Positions 36,337-43,919 of a stretch of 64,000 nucleotides of DNA are shown one piece after another. Position numbers and translations under genes: made by a program. The stretch covers positions 153,784 to 217,783 of the forward strand of contig NZ_MPCX01000005.1 in the NCBI RefSeq assembly GCF_001874145.1, in the 5' to 3' direction. The notes beneath the pieces were generated by a model. It ran no database searches. It was not told the origin of the DNA and saw only the letters and a list, made by a program, of their open reading frames with translations. Each line of letters starts with the position of its first letter. Within the stretch, counting starts at the first letter, position 1. The DNA is from Lacinutrix sp. MedPE-SW (GTDB lineage Bacteria > Bacteroidota > Bacteroidia > Flavobacteriales > Flavobacteriaceae).

Positions 36337-37355
36337 TGGAAAGTACTCGCACCTTTAAAGATAAATTATTTCTAATCTTAAAAGGATTAGGCATGGGTGC
36401 TGCAAACAAAGTTCCTGGTATATCTGGAGGCGTTGTAGCCTTTGTTGCTGGTTTTTACGAAGAATTCATTTACTCTCTTCAACGTATTAATGCTACTGCT
36501 TTTAAACTAATTTTAAATGGTCATTTTAAAGCATTTTATAAATATATAAATGGTAGGTTTTTAGGCTTACTATTTTTTGGAATGATAGTAAGCTATTTTA
36601 GTGTATCCAAAATCTTAGACTATTTAATAAAACATAACGAGTTGTATGTTTGGAGTGTTTTTTTTGGTATGATTTTAGGTTCTATATATTATTTAAGTAA
36701 AGATTTTAAAGACTGGAAAATAACAACCTATGCAGCTCTAGGTATTGGTGCAGCAATAGGTATAAGTATTAGTTTTCTTGATCCTGCAACACAAAACGAT
36801 AACCTTTGGTTTGTATTTATTTGTGGCATAATTAGTGTCTCTGGCATGACCTTACCAGGCTTCTCTGGGTCTTTTATTTTAATTCTTCTAGGTAATTACG
36901 TATTGCTTTTAGTAGACTCGGTTAATGCACTTTATGATACTTTTTTCGAAATATTAGGTGGTAATTTTAGTTTTGTAGATAATGTAGAGCGTATTAAAAT
37001 GCTTAAAGTTTTAGCCGTTTTTACACTAGGATCTTTAGTAGGTTTAATTACATTTTCTCATGTATTAAACTATATTTTAAAAAATTATAAAAGTGTTACA
37101 ACAGCATCTATAATTGGTTTTATAGTTGGTTCGTTAGGCGTTGTTTGGCCATGGAAAAAAACAATTTATAAAAATGATAATACTGGAGAATATTTAGTAG
37201 ATTCTACAGGGAAACTTATAGTAGAAAACTACAAAAGGTATTGGCCAGAATTTGATTTTGAAACTAGTTTAGCCATTATATATATAGCAATAGGAATAGC
37301 AATTGTACTTAGTTTAGAATGGTACGGTAGAAAAACAAAAAAAATTAATGCGTAA
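36336..37355 (+). CDS. DUF368 membrane protein, copy 2 (339 aa)
   Basis: A paralogue of the preceding gene with the same layout: GMGAANKVPGISGGVVAFVAG at the N-terminus and SGMTLPGFSGSFILILLGNY mid-protein, about eight hydrophobic segments and a similar WPWKKT block late in the chain (WPWKQT in copy 1). The start ATG overlaps the stop of copy 1, and the end overlaps the aroE start by 8 bp, so all three are one operon. Divergence between the copies is substantial, so this is not a recent duplication. The two may act as a pair or differ in substrate or pH range; this is inference. Confidence 0.88.
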   Translation: MESTRTFKDKLFLILKGLGMGAANKVPGISGGVVAFVAGFYEEFIYSLQRINATAFKLILNGHFKAFYKYINGRFLGLLFFGMIVSYFSVSKILDYLIKHNELYVWSVFFGMILGSIYYLSKDFKDWKITTYAALGIGAAIGISISFLDPATQNDNLWFVFICGIISVSGMTLPGFSGSFILILLGNYVLLLVDSVNALYDTFFEILGGNFSFVDNVERIKMLKVLAVFTLGSLVGLITFSHVLNYILKNYKSVTTASIIGFIVGSLGVVWPWKKTIYKNDNTGEYLVDSTGKLIVENYKRYWPEFDFETSLAIIYIAIGIAIVLSLEWYGRKTKKINA

Positions 37356-38085
37356 ATTTGGATTAATAGGAAAAGATATAGAATATTCTTTTTCAAGAAA
37401 CTATTTTAAAATAAAGTTTAAAACTGAAGATATTAGCGATGCCTCCTATGAAAATTTTGATTTAGTATCTATAGATTTATTTAAAAAAGAATTAAAAAAA
37501 AATAAGGCTATTGAAGGTTTTAACGTAACAATCCCTTACAAAGAAAGCATAATACCATATTTAGATAAACTAAACAAAAAAGCCAAAGCAATTGGTGCTG
37601 TAAACACAATAAAAATTACAAAAAAAGGCAAATATGTTGGCTATAATACAGATTTTTATGGTTTTAAAAACACCTTAAAACCACACCTAAAAACATACCA
37701 TAAAAAAGCTTTAATTTTAGGTACTGGCGGCGCAAGTAAAGCCGTAGCTTATGCCTTAAAAAAATTAGATATTGAGTTTCTTTTTGTATCAAGAACACCT
37801 AAAAACAAAAATGAAATAACATATTCAGATTTAAATAAAACCATTATAGAAAATCACAAAATTATAATTAATTGCACGCCTTTAGGCACACATCCTAATA
37901 TTGAAAGCTATCCAGATATACCGTACCAATACTTAACAAATAAGCACTTACTTTTCGATTTAATATACAATCCGTCTGAAACAAAGTTTTTAAATTTAGG
38001 AAAACAAAAAGAAGCTAAAATTATAAACGGTTATGATATGCTAGCACTACAAGCCGAAAAATCATGGCAAATATGGAACAAGTAA
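37348..38085 (+). CDS. aroE: Shikimate dehydrogenase (245 aa)
   Basis: NADP-dependent reduction of 3-dehydroshikimate in aromatic amino acid synthesis. Motifs: GFNVTIPYKE, GAVNTIK, YNTDFYGF, the nucleotide loop LGTGGASKAVAYALKKL, NCTPLGTHP, DLIYNPSETKFL and the C-terminal NGYDMLALQAEKSW. It is slightly shorter than E. coli AroE (272 aa), as is common in this phylum. It overlaps the second DUF368 gene by 8 bp, an operon link without an obvious metabolic reason. Confidence 0.95.
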   Translation: MRKFGLIGKDIEYSFSRNYFKIKFKTEDISDASYENFDLVSIDLFKKELKKNKAIEGFNVTIPYKESIIPYLDKLNKKAKAIGAVNTIKITKKGKYVGYNTDFYGFKNTLKPHLKTYHKKALILGTGGASKAVAYALKKLDIEFLFVSRTPKNKNEITYSDLNKTIIENHKIIINCTPLGTHPNIESYPDIPYQYLTNKHLLFDLIYNPSETKFLNLGKQKEAKIINGYDMLALQAEKSWQIWNK

Positions 38086-38187
38086 AGTAAATAATATTAG
38101 CTTTATAACGCTTCAACCTTTGAAGATGATGCAATTTTACTATCTTTAAAGTCTAAAATTTTTATTAGAACTATAACATTTAAAGAA

Positions 38188-40188
38188 ATGTCTGAGCAAG
38201 ATAACCTGCTAAACGCAGATGGAATTGAGGATAATAACCCTACCAAAAACACTTCAGAAGAAGAAACAACACCTTCTTTAACTGAAGATTCAACAACTCA
38301 AAACACTAATAGCGACTCAAGCGACGATGACCTCATTAATGAAATTGATGAATCAAACGCCGAAGATGCAGAAGATGAAGGTAATAGTGATAGACACACT
38401 ATCGAAGACAAAGATTACCACGCAATGTCTCTTGACGAATTGGTGATTGAGCTTGAAAAATTAGTGAAAAACCATAAAATTCAAGCTATAAAAAAGCATG
38501 TGGATGATATTAAAAATGAATTCACAGAAAAATTTAATGCACTTTTAGACGAAAAAAAGGAAGACTTTTTAAGCAAAGGTGGCAACGAAATAGATTTTCA
38601 CTACACAAATCCATTGCAACGAAGCTTTAAAGATATATATAAAGAATACCGTACTAAATTAACAGCGCATTATAAAAATTTAGAAAAAGGACTTAAAGAT
38701 AATTTAGCAAATAGACTATCTATTATAGATCAAATTAAAGCACTTACAGATAGTGATGGCACTATGAATAGTAAGTACAAAGAATTTAAAGATCTGCAAG
38801 AACAGTGGAAAAACGCAGGTGCAATACCTAGAGACAAGTATAATAATGCGTGGAATAGCTACCATTTTAATGTAGAGCGTTTTTACGATTTATTACATTT
38901 AGATCGCGATTTAAGAGACAAAGATTTTGAGCATAATCTTGAGAAAAAAACCAAGATAATAGAACGTGCAGAAGAGTTAGTTAATGAAGAAAACACCAAT
39001 CGTGCTTTTAGAGAACTACAAGCACTACACAAACTTTGGAAAGAAGATTTAGGTCCTGTAGCAAAAGAACACCGCGAAGTAATTTGGGAGCGTTTTAAAC
39101 AAGCAACAAAAGCTATTAATGCTAAAAGGCAAGATTACTTTAAACATCTCGATGAATTATACGAGAAAAACCTTGAATTAAAACAAGGTATTATTGCTCT
39201 TATAAAAGAAAAAACCCAGAATACACAAGACAACCACAAAAGCTGGCAAAATAAAATTAAAGAAATCGAAGCCTTACGTGAAGAATTCTTTAAAGCCGGA
39301 AAGGTACCAATCAAGGTAAACGAAGCTACTTGGGCGAAATTTAAAGAAGCTGTTAGAGATTTTAACCATAAGAAAAATGCCTTTTATAAAAATTTAAAAA
39401 AGGACCAATACGTTAATCTTGAGAAAAAACGAGAATTAGTAAAAATTGCAGAAGACAATAAAGACAGTGACGATTTTGAAAAAACCACTGCACTAATGAA
39501 AAAAATTCAAAGCGACTGGAAACGCATTGGTCATGTACCAAGAAAAGATAGCGACAAAATCTGGAAACAATTTAGAGCTGCGTGCAATCACTATTTCGAC
39601 CGCTTGCATGCCAAACGTAATGAAGCTAGTGCAGAGGAAGAAAAAGCCTATGCAGATAAAGAAAGTATGCTAAAACTTGTAAAAGAGACAAAACTTACTG
39701 GAGAACAAAAAGCAGATTTAGCAACCATAAAACAACATATTGCAAACTGGAAAAACATAGGTCGTGTGCCAAGTAATAAACGTAAAATTGAAAGTGATTT
39801 TAATAAAGCACTTGATACGTTGTTTGGCACGTTAGATATGAATAAAAGTGAAGTAGAAATGATGAAGTACGAAAACAAACTTCAAGATTTATCTTCTGCT
39901 AGAGATCAAAGAGCTTTACAAAACGAGTACAATTTTATTAGAAAAAAAATTGATGAAACAAAAGGTGAAATAAACCAATTGCAAAACAACTTATTGTTTT
40001 TTAAAGACGCTGATAGAAAAAACCCATTAGTAAAATCTGTATATGATAATATAGATAAGCATACCGAAGCTTTAAAAACTTGGAAAGCTAAACTTAAAAA
40101 AATTAAAGTAATGGAAAATGCTAAAGCTAAAGCAGAAGAAGCCACTACAGAAGAAACTAATACAGCAGATAATAATGATGCAGAATAA
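38188..40188 (+). CDS. DUF349 repeat protein (666 aa)
   Basis: An acidic, Ser/Asp-rich, low-complexity N-terminus (about 1-80) is followed by at least five copies of a helical DUF349 unit of about 70 residues. Each carries a KxLQxxWK-type core: FKDLQEQWKNAGAIPRDKYN, RELQALHKLWKEDLGPVAKE, IEALREEFFKAGKVPIKVNE, LMKKIQSDWKRIGHVPRKDS and TIKQHIANWKNIGRVPSNKR. A coiled coil lies near the C-terminus (NEYNFIRKKIDETKGEINQL). The family is common in Bacteroidota and its role is unknown. A hairpin terminator follows. Confidence 0.88.
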   Translation: MSEQDNLLNADGIEDNNPTKNTSEEETTPSLTEDSTTQNTNSDSSDDDLINEIDESNAEDAEDEGNSDRHTIEDKDYHAMSLDELVIELEKLVKNHKIQAIKKHVDDIKNEFTEKFNALLDEKKEDFLSKGGNEIDFHYTNPLQRSFKDIYKEYRTKLTAHYKNLEKGLKDNLANRLSIIDQIKALTDSDGTMNSKYKEFKDLQEQWKNAGAIPRDKYNNAWNSYHFNVERFYDLLHLDRDLRDKDFEHNLEKKTKIIERAEELVNEENTNRAFRELQALHKLWKEDLGPVAKEHREVIWERFKQATKAINAKRQDYFKHLDELYEKNLELKQGIIALIKEKTQNTQDNHKSWQNKIKEIEALREEFFKAGKVPIKVNEATWAKFKEAVRDFNHKKNAFYKNLKKDQYVNLEKKRELVKIAEDNKDSDDFEKTTALMKKIQSDWKRIGHVPRKDSDKIWKQFRAACNHYFDRLHAKRNEASAEEEKAYADKESMLKLVKETKLTGEQKADLATIKQHIANWKNIGRVPSNKRKIESDFNKALDTLFGTLDMNKSEVEMMKYENKLQDLSSARDQRALQNEYNFIRKKIDETKGEINQLQNNLLFFKDADRKNPLVKSVYDNIDKHTEALKTWKAKLKKIKVMENAKAKAEEATTEETNTADNNDAE

Positions 40189-40215
40189 ATAATATTTTAC
40201 TATAATAACTATTAA

Positions 40216-40246
40216 AATACTCGTTTTATAACGGGTATTTTTTTTT
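40216..40246 (+). terminator. Terminator after the DUF349 gene
   Basis: Stem AAATACTCGTT/AACGGGTATTT (one G-T wobble) followed by a T-run. Confidence 0.75.
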
Positions 40247-40279
40247 AATTGTATAAATGTAAAACGTTTAAAAAAACCA

Positions 40280-40313
40280 AATCCTGTTCGATTTAAATCA
40301 AACAGGATTTTGG
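40280..40313. repeat. Palindromic hairpin between DUF349 and mazG genes
   Basis: AAATCCTGTT/AACAGGATTT flank an inner GATTTAAATC palindrome. No clean T-run follows on the plus strand; on the minus strand it could serve mazG, whose stop lies about 170 bp away. The AATCCTG/CAGGATT stem recurs at 2675 and 16840. Confidence 0.5.
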
Positions 40314-40364
40314 CTCCTAACTAAACTAACCAATTATTTCTATTTCGCTTACTAGAAATAATTT

Positions 40365-40441
40365 ATTATATAAAATGACATTATAAAAGTTTACGCTATT
40401 AACCAATTTTCCAATGAAGAAAGAATGTCATTTAATATATA
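40365..40441. repeat. 77-bp segment bounded by imperfect inverted repeats
   Basis: AAATGACATT (40373-40382) and AATGTCATTT (40424-40433) are perfect inverted copies 41 bp apart; AT-rich flanks extend the match imperfectly (TTATATAA-like / TTAATATA). There is no ORF inside. It could be a small MITE-like remnant or a large hairpin. Confidence 0.35.
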
Positions 40442-40484
40442 TACGCAGCAATTTTAAATTTGGATTTCGATATTGAAAAAAAAG

Positions 40485-41258
40485 TTATATTTTTTTTGCT
40501 TCTTCCCAAAAAACATCCATTTCTGCTAAAGTCATATCCTTTAAATCTTTATTCAATTCCTTTGCTTTTGCCTCTATATACTTAAAACGCTTTGAAAATT
40601 TTTTATTGGTTCGCTCTAAAGCATTCTCTGGATTTATATTTTTAAATCGTGCATAATTTACTAGAGAAAATAAAACATCTCCAAACTCATCTTCCATTTT
40701 ATTGGCATCGTTATGCTCAACTTCTGCTTTAAATTCTTTAAGCTCTTCTTCAACTTTTTCCCAAACTTGTTCTGGTGCATCCCAATCAAAACCAACACCT
40801 GCAACTTTATCTTGTATTCTACTGGCTTTTACTAAAGCTGGTAAACTTTTGGGCACACCTTCTAAAACACTTGTCTTTCCTTCTTTAAGTTTTAGTTTCT
40901 CCCAATTACGCTTTACTTCTTCTTCATCTTTTACTTTTACATCACCATATATATGTGGATGCCTGTGTATAAGTTTTTCGCAAATAGAATTACAAACATC
41001 TGCAATATCAAAAGCGTTTGTTTCGCTTCCTATTTTAGCATAAAAAACCAAATGCAGCATGAGGTCTCCAACTTCTTTTTTTATTTCTTCTAGGTCGTTA
41101 TCTAAAATAGCGTCACCAAGCTCGTAAGTTTCTTCTATGGTAAGATGCCTTAAACTTTCCATAGTTTGCTTTTTATCCCAAGGACATTGCTCTCGCAACT
41201 CGTCTATAATAGTTAATAATCTATCGAATGCTTTTAATTGATTGGCTCTAGAATTCAT
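40485..41258 (-). CDS. mazG: Nucleoside triphosphate pyrophosphohydrolase MazG (257 aa)
   Basis: Hydrolyses NTPs to NMP and pyrophosphate, cleaning aberrant nucleotides. The two tandem MazG domains are visible. The first has CPWDKKQTMESLRHLTIEETYELGDAI and EIKKEVGDLMLHLVFYAKI, with the EExxE and ExxD metal residues. The second (EEELKEFKAEVEH and MEDEFGDVLFSLVNYARF) repeats them. Normal length. It is separated from the next upstream minus-strand gene by that gene's terminator, so it is probably transcribed on its own. Confidence 0.94.
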   Translation of the reverse strand: MNSRANQLKAFDRLLTIIDELREQCPWDKKQTMESLRHLTIEETYELGDAILDNDLEEIKKEVGDLMLHLVFYAKIGSETNAFDIADVCNSICEKLIHRHPHIYGDVKVKDEEEVKRNWEKLKLKEGKTSVLEGVPKSLPALVKASRIQDKVAGVGFDWDAPEQVWEKVEEELKEFKAEVEHNDANKMEDEFGDVLFSLVNYARFKNINPENALERTNKKFSKRFKYIEAKAKELNKDLKDMTLAEMDVFWEEAKKI

Positions 41259-41293
41259 GTAAAAAAGTTTTTGTAAAGGTATTTAAAAACAAA

Positions 41294-41319
41294 AAAATCC
41301 AGCTTAAAAGCTGGATTTT
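41294..41319 (-). terminator. Terminator downstream of the DUF5606 gene
   Basis: Stem AAAATCCAGCTT/AAGCTGGATTTT with a minus-strand T-run, 24 bp past the DUF5606 stop. Confidence 0.85.
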
Positions 41320-41342
41320 AATTTATGTTTAGATTAAGCGTT

Positions 41343-41759
41343 TTATTCTTCTTCATCTGTAGATTTAGTATCTTCTAAATCTAATAAGTCGTTTTTTTGT
41401 AACGTATTATACCACTGTATTACTTTTTTAATATCGCTTGCATATACTCTATCTTCATCGTAATCTGGTAATACATCGAAGAAATATTCTTCTAATTTAT
41501 CTTTAGATTCTTTATGGCTTACACTTGTTTGCGCACCGTTTTCTTTAGTTTTTATTTTATTAAAAACCTCGCGTAATGGTACTTCTTCTGTTAAAGTATA
41601 AATAGCTATTTCACTTAAAACACTTACGTTTTGCTGGATACCTACAGAGATTTTACGATTATCTACTAAAGATTTTGCAATAAATCCTCCTCTAGTTTGT
41701 GTTACTAACTCGTATAAACCTGGTTTTCCTGAAATTGCTAAAATTTTATCTAATGCCAT
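41343..41759 (-). CDS. DUF5606-family small protein (138 aa)
   Basis: A short soluble protein of a family confined, as far as I know, to Bacteroidota. It starts MALDKILAISGKPGLYELVTQTRGGFIAKS, where GKPGLYEL and RGGFI are the recognisable core, perhaps a small SH3-like barrel. Residues ~70-138 are acidic. It sits between mazG and def, an arrangement I associate with this family in Flavobacteriaceae. Function unknown. Confidence 0.82.
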   Translation of the reverse strand: MALDKILAISGKPGLYELVTQTRGGFIAKSLVDNRKISVGIQQNVSVLSEIAIYTLTEEVPLREVFNKIKTKENGAQTSVSHKESKDKLEEYFFDVLPDYDEDRVYASDIKKVIQWYNTLQKNDLLDLEDTKSTDEEE

Positions 41760-41844
41760 ATTATTGTTTCTTTTTGTTTGCTATCACTTAATTTTTAAAC
41801 TAAGGAGCGCAAATATCTTGTACACGATTGTGTTTTGCAAGTTT

Positions 41845-42435
41845 TTAACGTTTCTTTTTTAGGTTAGGAAACTTCATTCTATACTCTACATTAATTTTAC
41901 CTTTAGAGATATTAAGTAGTTTTCCTTTTATTAAACGTTTTTTTAATGATGATAATTTATCTGTAAATAAAATACCTTCAATGTGGTCGTACTCATGCTG
42001 GAAAACTCTAGCTGCTAAACCACTTAATTCCATGGTATGCTTTTTAAAGTCTTCATCAAAATATTCTACTTTAATATTAGGTTTTCTAAACACATCTTCA
42101 CGAACATCTGGTATGCTTAAACAGCCTTCGTTAAATGCCCATTCATCTCCAGATTCTTCTAAAATTGTTGGGTTTATAAATGTGTGTTTAAAATCTTTTA
42201 AAAATGCGCGCTCATCGTCTTCTAATACATCATCGTCTGCAAATGGAGATGCATCTACTAAAAACATACGAATTGGCAAACCTATTTGTGGTGCTGCTAA
42301 ACCTACACCATAAGCGCCATGCATAGTTTCTTGCATGTTTGTTATAAGTTCTTTAAGATTTGGATAATCTTTATCGATTTCCTTAGCTTTAACTTTTAAA
42401 ACTGGATCGCCATAAGCGACTATTGGTAATACCAT
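41845..42435 (-). CDS. def: Peptide deformylase (196 aa)
   Basis: Removes the N-formyl group from new proteins. All three motifs are present: GVGLAAPQIG (motif 1), EGCLSIPDV (motif 2, the metal-binding Cys) and QHEYDHIEG (motif 3, HExxH). An acidic insert (DDDVLEDDERAF) lies between motifs 1 and 2, as in other Bacteroidota enzymes. It is 4 bp downstream of ruvX in the same operon. Confidence 0.96.
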   Translation of the reverse strand: MVLPIVAYGDPVLKVKAKEIDKDYPNLKELITNMQETMHGAYGVGLAAPQIGLPIRMFLVDASPFADDDVLEDDERAFLKDFKHTFINPTILEESGDEWAFNEGCLSIPDVREDVFRKPNIKVEYFDEDFKKHTMELSGLAARVFQHEYDHIEGILFTDKLSSLKKRLIKGKLLNISKGKINVEYRMKFPNLKKKR

Positions 42436-42439
42436 ATTA

Positions 42440-42850
42440 TTATTTATTGTAAAGGTAACTTTGTAATATTATTGTTGCACTAATTTCGTCTACTAATGCT
42501 TTATTTTGTCTTTGTTTTTTCTTTAAACCACTATCAATCATTGTTTGTACTGCCATTTTAGATGTAAAACGCTCGTCTACTCTTTTAATTGGTATGTGTG
42601 GAAAAAAGGTGCGTAATCTACTTATAAAAGGTGCTATTAAGGCTTCGCTTTCGCTAGCCTGATTATTCATTTGTTTTGGTTCGCCAACCAAAAACAACTC
42701 TACGCTTTCCTTTGTTGTGTAGTCTTTTAAAAAATCTAATAATGTTGTGGTAGCAACCGTGGTTAGGCCAGAGGCGATAATTTGCATATCGTCTGTTACT
42801 GCTAATCCAGTTCTTACTTTACCATAGTCTATTGCTAGAATTTGAGCCAT
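42440..42850 (-). CDS. ruvX: Holliday junction resolvase-like nuclease RuvX/YqgF (136 aa)
   Basis: RNase H-fold protein with the first catalytic Asp in ILAIDYGKVRTGLAVTD, the GxP motif FLVGEPKQMNN, the late KRVDERFTS and ALVDEISATIILQSYL. The family processes pre-16S rRNA 5' ends or Holliday junctions. Length is typical. It has a TAnnTTTG promoter 15 bp upstream and leads into def. Confidence 0.93.
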   Translation of the reverse strand: MAQILAIDYGKVRTGLAVTDDMQIIASGLTTVATTTLLDFLKDYTTKESVELFLVGEPKQMNNQASESEALIAPFISRLRTFFPHIPIKRVDERFTSKMAVQTMIDSGLKKKQRQNKALVDEISATIILQSYLYNK

Positions 42851-42864
42851 TATTATTTTTTATG

Positions 42865-42872
42865 CAAATTTA
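42865..42872 (-). promoter_or_regulatory. -7 promoter element TAAATTTG for ruvX-def
   Basis: Exact TAnnTTTG on the minus strand, 15 bp before the ruvX ATG. Confidence 0.55.
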
Positions 42873-42923
42873 ATGTTTATATACTACATACATAAAATAT
42901 TATGCCAAATTATAAATAGAGGT

Positions 42924-42931
42924 TATATTTG
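42924..42931 (+). promoter_or_regulatory. -7 promoter element TATATTTG for dapD
   Basis: Exact TAnnTTTG, 99 bp before the dapD ATG. The predicted leader contains the whole GC-rich element. Confidence 0.6.
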
Positions 42932-43015
42932 CGTGAAGGATGGAGGCATTTGTTGAAGCTCCTCGCAGAGAGCGACTGCCGAGAGCCTGACCTTTAGGGC
43001 ACGCCCAAAACACTA
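42932..43015 (+). promoter_or_regulatory. GC-rich structured element in the dapD leader
   Basis: About 80 nt of clearly higher GC content than the surrounding AT-rich DNA, placed exactly between the promoter and dapD. GCTCCTCGCAG and CTGCCGAGAGC can pair (10 bp with two single-base bulges) around a 7-nt loop, and GGGC/GCCC lies further on. There is no ORF. It may be a regulatory RNA or a copy of a dispersed intergenic repeat; I recall similar GC-rich elements between genes of other Flavobacteriaceae, but cannot confirm that here. Confidence 0.5.
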
Positions 43016-43029
43016 AAAAATTATTATTG

Positions 43030-43845
43030 ATGAAAGATTTACAACAAACGATTGAAAATGCTTGGGAAAACCGAGATTTATTAACTGAAGAAAACACACA
43101 AAACGCCATTAGAGAAGTCGTTAAGTTACTTGATGAAGGTACTTTAAGAGTGGCTGAACCTGTTGAGAATGGTTGGCAAGTTAATGAATGGGTTAAAAAA
43201 GCTGTGGTTTTGTATTTCCCTATCCAGAAAATGGAAACTATTGAGGTTGGTGTTTTTGAATTTCACGACAAAATCCCATTAAAAACGGGTTATAAAGAAA
43301 AAGGCATTCGTGTGGTACCTCATGCTGTGGCTAGACATGGTGCATATATTTCGGCTGGTACAATTTTAATGCCTAGTTATGTTAATATTGGTGCTTATGT
43401 TGATGAAGGTACTATGGTAGATACTTGGGCTACTGTTGGTAGTTGTGCACAAATTGGAAAAAATGTTCACCTTTCTGGTGGTGTTGGTATTGGTGGTGTT
43501 TTAGAGCCTTTACAGGCTGCTCCTGTTATTATTGAAGATAATGCTTTTATTGGTTCTAGATGTATTGTTGTTGAAGGTGTACACGTTGAGACTGAAGCGG
43601 TTTTAGGTGCTAATGTTGTATTAACGGCTTCTACTAAAATTATAGATGTTACTGGTGATGAACCTGTAGAGATGAAAGGTCGTGTTCCTGCTCGTTCTGT
43701 TGTTATTCCTGGTAGTTACACAAAATCTTTTCCTGCTGGCGATTACAATGTGCCTTGTGCTTTAATTATTGGAAAGCGTAAAGAAAGTACTAATAAAAAA
43801 ACGTCGCTTAATGATGCTTTACGTGAGCATAATGTTGCAGTATAA
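43030..43845 (+). CDS. dapD: 2,3,4,5-tetrahydropyridine-2,6-dicarboxylate N-succinyltransferase (271 aa)
   Basis: Succinyl-CoA-dependent step of the diaminopimelate/lysine pathway, supplying peptidoglycan and lysine. The protein is a left-handed beta helix of hexapeptide repeats: VVPHAVARHGAYISAGTILM, VNIGAYVDEGTMVDTWATVG, AQIGKNVHLSGGVGIGGVLE and FIGSRCIVVEGVHVE. ATG 43030 (MKDLQQTIENAW) is chosen over the adjacent TTG. It has its own promoter and terminator and is divergent from ruvX. Confidence 0.96.
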   Translation: MKDLQQTIENAWENRDLLTEENTQNAIREVVKLLDEGTLRVAEPVENGWQVNEWVKKAVVLYFPIQKMETIEVGVFEFHDKIPLKTGYKEKGIRVVPHAVARHGAYISAGTILMPSYVNIGAYVDEGTMVDTWATVGSCAQIGKNVHLSGGVGIGGVLEPLQAAPVIIEDNAFIGSRCIVVEGVHVETEAVLGANVVLTASTKIIDVTGDEPVEMKGRVPARSVVIPGSYTKSFPAGDYNVPCALIIGKRKESTNKKTSLNDALREHNVAV

Positions 43846-43874
43846 ACGAATAAGATAAAGTTATATAATATGCT

Positions 43875-43906
43875 AAATCCCAAAATTGTTTTCAATCTTG
43901 GGATTT
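43875..43906 (+). terminator. Terminator of dapD
   Basis: Stem AAATCCCAA/TTGGGATTT extended inward by ATTG/CAAT. It lies 29 bp past dapD and 14 bp before the next start. Confidence 0.75.
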
Positions 43907-43919
43907 AAATTTTTGAAGT

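Noticed and set aside
40455..40462. TAAATTTG on the plus strand near the mazG 3' end, as a promoter for an antisense RNA
   Set aside because: No terminator, structure or ORF follows before mazG; 8-mer matches with two free bases are expected by chance in AT-rich DNA.
42900..43109. 69-codon minus-strand ORF over the dapD leader
   Set aside because: It spans the GC-rich leader element and the dapD start in antisense, resembles no protein and has no promoter; it is an open frame by chance.
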